This document shows, one piece after another, positions 41,737 through 43,932 of a stretch of 43,932 nucleotides of DNA. A program made the position numbers and the translations under genes. Below the pieces are notes generated by a model. That model saw nothing but the letters and a program-made list of their open reading frames with translations, had not been told where the DNA came from and did not search any database. Source of the DNA: Ignavibacteriales bacterium UBA6490. Lineage in GTDB: Bacteria; Bacteroidota; Ignavibacteria; Ignavibacteriales; Ignavibacteriaceae. The stretch's first letter is position 1; each line of letters starts with the position of its first letter. The stretch is taken from contig DJMM01000002.1 in NCBI GenBank assembly GCA_002435365.1, positions 1 through 43,932 of the forward strand. Reading direction: 5' to 3'.

Positions 41737-43467
41737 ATGGAAGAACTTAATCCCAAAAAATTAGATAAAAATAAAATGGATGCTGATTTATCCGATTCAA
41801 AAAAGCCTGCTATAAATTTTATCAGGGAAATAATTGATAAAGATCTGGTGACCAATAAATACAATCAGAAAGTACATACCCGCTTTCCCCCCGAACCTAA
41901 CGGTTATCTGCATATCGGACATGCTAAGTCAATTTGTCTTAATTTCGGAATTGCTATAGATTATAACGGACAATGTAACCTTCGCTTTGATGATACTAAT
42001 CCAAGCAAAGAAGAGATTGAATACGTAAACTCAATTCAGGAAGATGTCCACTGGCTTGGTTTCGATTGGGAAGACCGCTTATTTTATGCATCAGATTATT
42101 TTGAAAGGCTTTATAATTGTGCGGTGCAGCTTATTAAGGACGGAAAAGCTTTTGTGTGTGATCTTACTGCAGATCAGCTCCGGGAGTACAGAGGCACACT
42201 TACTGAAGCGGGAAAAAATAGTCCCTACCGGAACCGGAGTATTGAGGAAAATCTGACCCGTTTTGAGAAAATGAAAAACGGGGATTTCCCGGATGGCACG
42301 CATACACTCAGAGCAAAAATAGACATGGCATCACCAAATTTAAATATGCGCGATCCTGTTATTTACAGAATACTGAAAGTACCCCATCATAGAACCGGAG
42401 ATACCTGGTATATTTATCCAATGTATGATTTTGCACATGGTATCTCAGATGCTTATGAAGGAATTACACACTCCATATGTACTCTCGAATTTGAAGATCA
42501 CAGACCCTTATATGACTGGTTTCTGAATGAATTAAATTTTAAGCATCATCCACAGCAGATCGAGTTTGCCAGATTGAACTTAACCTACACTGTAATGAGC
42601 AAGAGAAAGCTTCTTCAGCTGGTTGAGGAAAAAATTGTTGATGGCTGGGATGATCCCAGAATGCCTACTATTTCCGGATTAAGAAGAAGAGGCTACTCCC
42701 CTGAGTCGATACGAAATTTCTGTGATAGAATAGGCGTGGCTAAAAGAGAAAATGTTATTGATGTTGCCCTCCTTGAACACAGCATCCGCGAGGATCTTAA
42801 TAAAAAGGCCCAGAGAGTGATGGGGGTGCTTAGACCGATGAAGGTAGTTATTATCAACTACCCTGAACATCAGACTGAGGAACTGGAAGCTGTCAATAAT
42901 CCCGAAGATCCCTCCATGGGATCAAGGAAAGTTATTTTCTCCAGAGAACTGTATATCGAGAAGGACGACTTTAAAGAAGATCCCCCTAAAAAATATTTCC
43001 GACTATCACCCGGAAATGAAGTTCGGCTCAGGTATGGATACATAATTAAATATGTAGATGCCATAAAAGATGCATCCGGAGAAATAATAGAAGTCCATTG
43101 TACTTATGATCCGGAAACGAAAAGCGGCTCTGCTCAGTCGCAAAGAAAAGTAAAGGGAACAATTCACTGGGTTTCTGCAAATAATAATATCTCCTCTGAG
43201 GTTAGGCTTTATGATAGACTTTTTAATACTGAAATACCTGAAGGAAAAGGTAAGGATTTCAGAGAAAACCTCAATCCGAAATCTCTTGAAATACTAAGCG
43301 ATTGTAAACTTGAGATGTTCCTAAAAGATACCAAACCCGGTGAGACATTCCAGTTTGAACGCCAGGGCTATTTTTGTCTTGATAAACATTCGAGCAATAA
43401 AAACCTGGTCTTTAACAGAACAGTTGCGCTCAGAGACTCATGGACTAAGATAGAAAATCAAAAATAA
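41737..43467 (+). CDS. glnS: Glutaminyl-tRNA synthetase
   Basis: A 576-residue class I synthetase: PPEPNGYLHIGHAKS at about 48-62 (HIGH motif) with LRFDDTNPSKEEIEYV soon after, and VMSKRKL near residue 285 (KMSKS type). A C-terminal anticodon-binding beta-barrel region follows (FRLSPGNEVRLRYGY, LNPKSLEIL). GlnRS is absent from many bacteria that use the amidotransferase route, so its presence indicates direct glutaminylation here. An extra lysine-rich N-terminus of about 25 residues is charged and not conserved. 9 bp after gltX, likely co-transcribed. A weak hairpin lies downstream. Confidence 0.97.
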   Translation: MEELNPKKLDKNKMDADLSDSKKPAINFIREIIDKDLVTNKYNQKVHTRFPPEPNGYLHIGHAKSICLNFGIAIDYNGQCNLRFDDTNPSKEEIEYVNSIQEDVHWLGFDWEDRLFYASDYFERLYNCAVQLIKDGKAFVCDLTADQLREYRGTLTEAGKNSPYRNRSIEENLTRFEKMKNGDFPDGTHTLRAKIDMASPNLNMRDPVIYRILKVPHHRTGDTWYIYPMYDFAHGISDAYEGITHSICTLEFEDHRPLYDWFLNELNFKHHPQQIEFARLNLTYTVMSKRKLLQLVEEKIVDGWDDPRMPTISGLRRRGYSPESIRNFCDRIGVAKRENVIDVALLEHSIREDLNKKAQRVMGVLRPMKVVIINYPEHQTEELEAVNNPEDPSMGSRKVIFSRELYIEKDDFKEDPPKKYFRLSPGNEVRLRYGYIIKYVDAIKDASGEIIEVHCTYDPETKSGSAQSQRKVKGTIHWVSANNNISSEVRLYDRLFNTEIPEGKGKDFRENLNPKSLEILSDCKLEMFLKDTKPGETFQFERQGYFCLDKHSSNKNLVFNRTVALRDSWTKIENQK

Positions 43468-43566
43468 TTGTAGAGAAAAGCCAAATAATAATTCCAAATC
43501 ATGACTTCTTTTTATAGCCATCTATCTTGCTCCCCAACTCAGAAAAGCTATTCAAAATTATAGATT

Positions 43567-43589
43567 AAGCCAATTTGGATGGTTTTTTT
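43567..43589 (+). terminator. Probable weak terminator after glnS
   Basis: AAGCCA (43567-43572) and TGGTTT (43580-43585) pair as a 6-bp stem with one G-U pair and a 7-nt loop, followed by TTTT. It lies about 100 bp downstream of glnS. The rest of 43468-43788 shows no gene; an A/T-only palindrome TATTAAAATTTTTTAATA lies near 43634-43651. Confidence 0.45.
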
Positions 43590-43788
43590 ATAATCTTCAG
43601 TGAATTCTCAGTCCCTTTCCAAACCACCGAATATTAAAATTTTTTAATAAATAGTTGCGTAAAACGGAGAAAATCCATAACTTATTTTTAAATAACTACT
43701 TATTCTCATGAATTATTGTTAATTCGCAGAAGATTCATCCTTTAAGTAAAATTCTCTTAACATATCATATAAATTGAAAGGTTAAATA

Positions 43789-43932
43789 ATGAAAAAATTG
43801 TGTTTACTGTTTTCATTTCTTCTTTTCATGATAACCATCTATCCGCAGCAGCACACACCATGGAAATGGCTCCATCCGACCCCTCAGGGTACTATACTCA
43901 GATGGGTCAAAATGTGGGATGCCAATAACTGG
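43789..43932 (+). CDS. Secreted protein, 5' part only (cut by window edge)
   Basis: The open frame starts at ATG 43789 and runs off the window, giving 48 residues. Signal peptide about 1-19 (MKKLCLLFSFLLFMITIYPQ). The mature start is WKWLHPTPQGTILRWVKMWD with ANNW following. This resembles the opening of YCF48-type propeller proteins that carry T9SS sorting domains in Ignavibacteria, judged by memory of similar starts. A GAAAGG element lies 8 nt upstream of the ATG. The C-terminus is not visible, so sorting signal and function cannot be checked. Confidence 0.6.
   Translation, partial: MKKLCLLFSFLLFMITIYPQQHTPWKWLHPTPQGTILRWVKMWDANNW

Noticed and set aside
43634..43651. Palindrome TATTAAAATTTTTTAATA
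   Set aside because: Consists only of A and T in an AT-rich gap, so it is expected by chance; there is no T-run or adjacent gene that it would clearly serve.
1..43932. CRISPR array, prophage, integrase or insertion sequence
   Set aside because: No regularly spaced repeats, transposase or integrase motifs, or terminal inverted repeats with target duplications were seen on either strand.

Overview
The window reads as a chromosomal segment of a Bacteroidota/Chlorobiota-lineage bacterium, most likely of the Ignavibacteria type. The reasons are type IX secretion (T9SS) genes (PorU sortase, PorV, a DUF4835/PorD protein), T9SS-style C-terminal sorting domains, many outer-membrane barrels, an HU-SPOR protein, a Chlorobium-like pterin cluster, moderately AT-rich DNA, and TAnnTTTG-type promoter motifs beside ordinary sigma70-like ones. 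No phage, IS element, integrase or CRISPR array was seen. Gene starts quoted here follow ribosome-binding sites and stop/start overlaps where these were informative.

Layout. 172-12346 (minus): a T9SS/envelope operon read porU > porV > degenerate M6-peptidase-like secreted protein > zinc-peptidase/TolB-propeller/barrel fusion > DUF5683-like protein. 12502-13736 (minus): an HD-domain hydrolase coupled to endonuclease III. 13788-13971 (minus): tRNA-Glu(CUC) and tRNA-Gln(CUG). 14370-16432 (plus): four overlapping genes for an NHL-repeat protein, a DUF2085 membrane protein and two unrecognised membrane proteins. 16404-25051 (minus): TPR scaffold > barrel > HU-SPOR protein > ExbB > ExbD > TonB. 25395-26277 (minus): a TPR protein and tRNA-Leu(GAG). 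26379-28827: ECF sigma factor, putative anti-sigma factor and Spy-like protein, with a second Spy-like gene divergent from them. 28998-31146 (minus): peroxiredoxin > PTPS > FolE > short-chain reductase, which matches the three steps to tetrahydrobiopterin. 31610-35305: a PorD-like gene divergent from a PorV/PorQ-like barrel and a helix-hairpin-helix barrel protein. 35428-40267: two tandem receiver-cyclase proteins divergent from a hybrid histidine kinase with three receivers. 40300-43467 (plus): gltX and glnS. 43789-end: the start of a secreted protein cut by the window edge.

How the genes fit together. Much of the window serves the envelope: secretion and anchoring (PorU, PorV, PorD), a TonB/ExbBD-powered complex with its own TPR scaffold and barrel, and an envelope-stress module. 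The most unusual signal is in the signalling block. The two receiver-cyclase paralogues have complementary active-site losses: one lacks the second metal-binding Asp, the other the transition-state Arg. This is the arrangement of the C1/C2 halves of mammalian adenylyl cyclase and suggests a heterodimeric, two-receiver-controlled adenylyl cyclase. The neighbouring hybrid kinase lacks the second N-box Asn. Other points worth a second look are the M6-like protein without its HExxH motif, the likely tetrahydrobiopterin cluster and the HU-SPOR protein inside the TonB operon.
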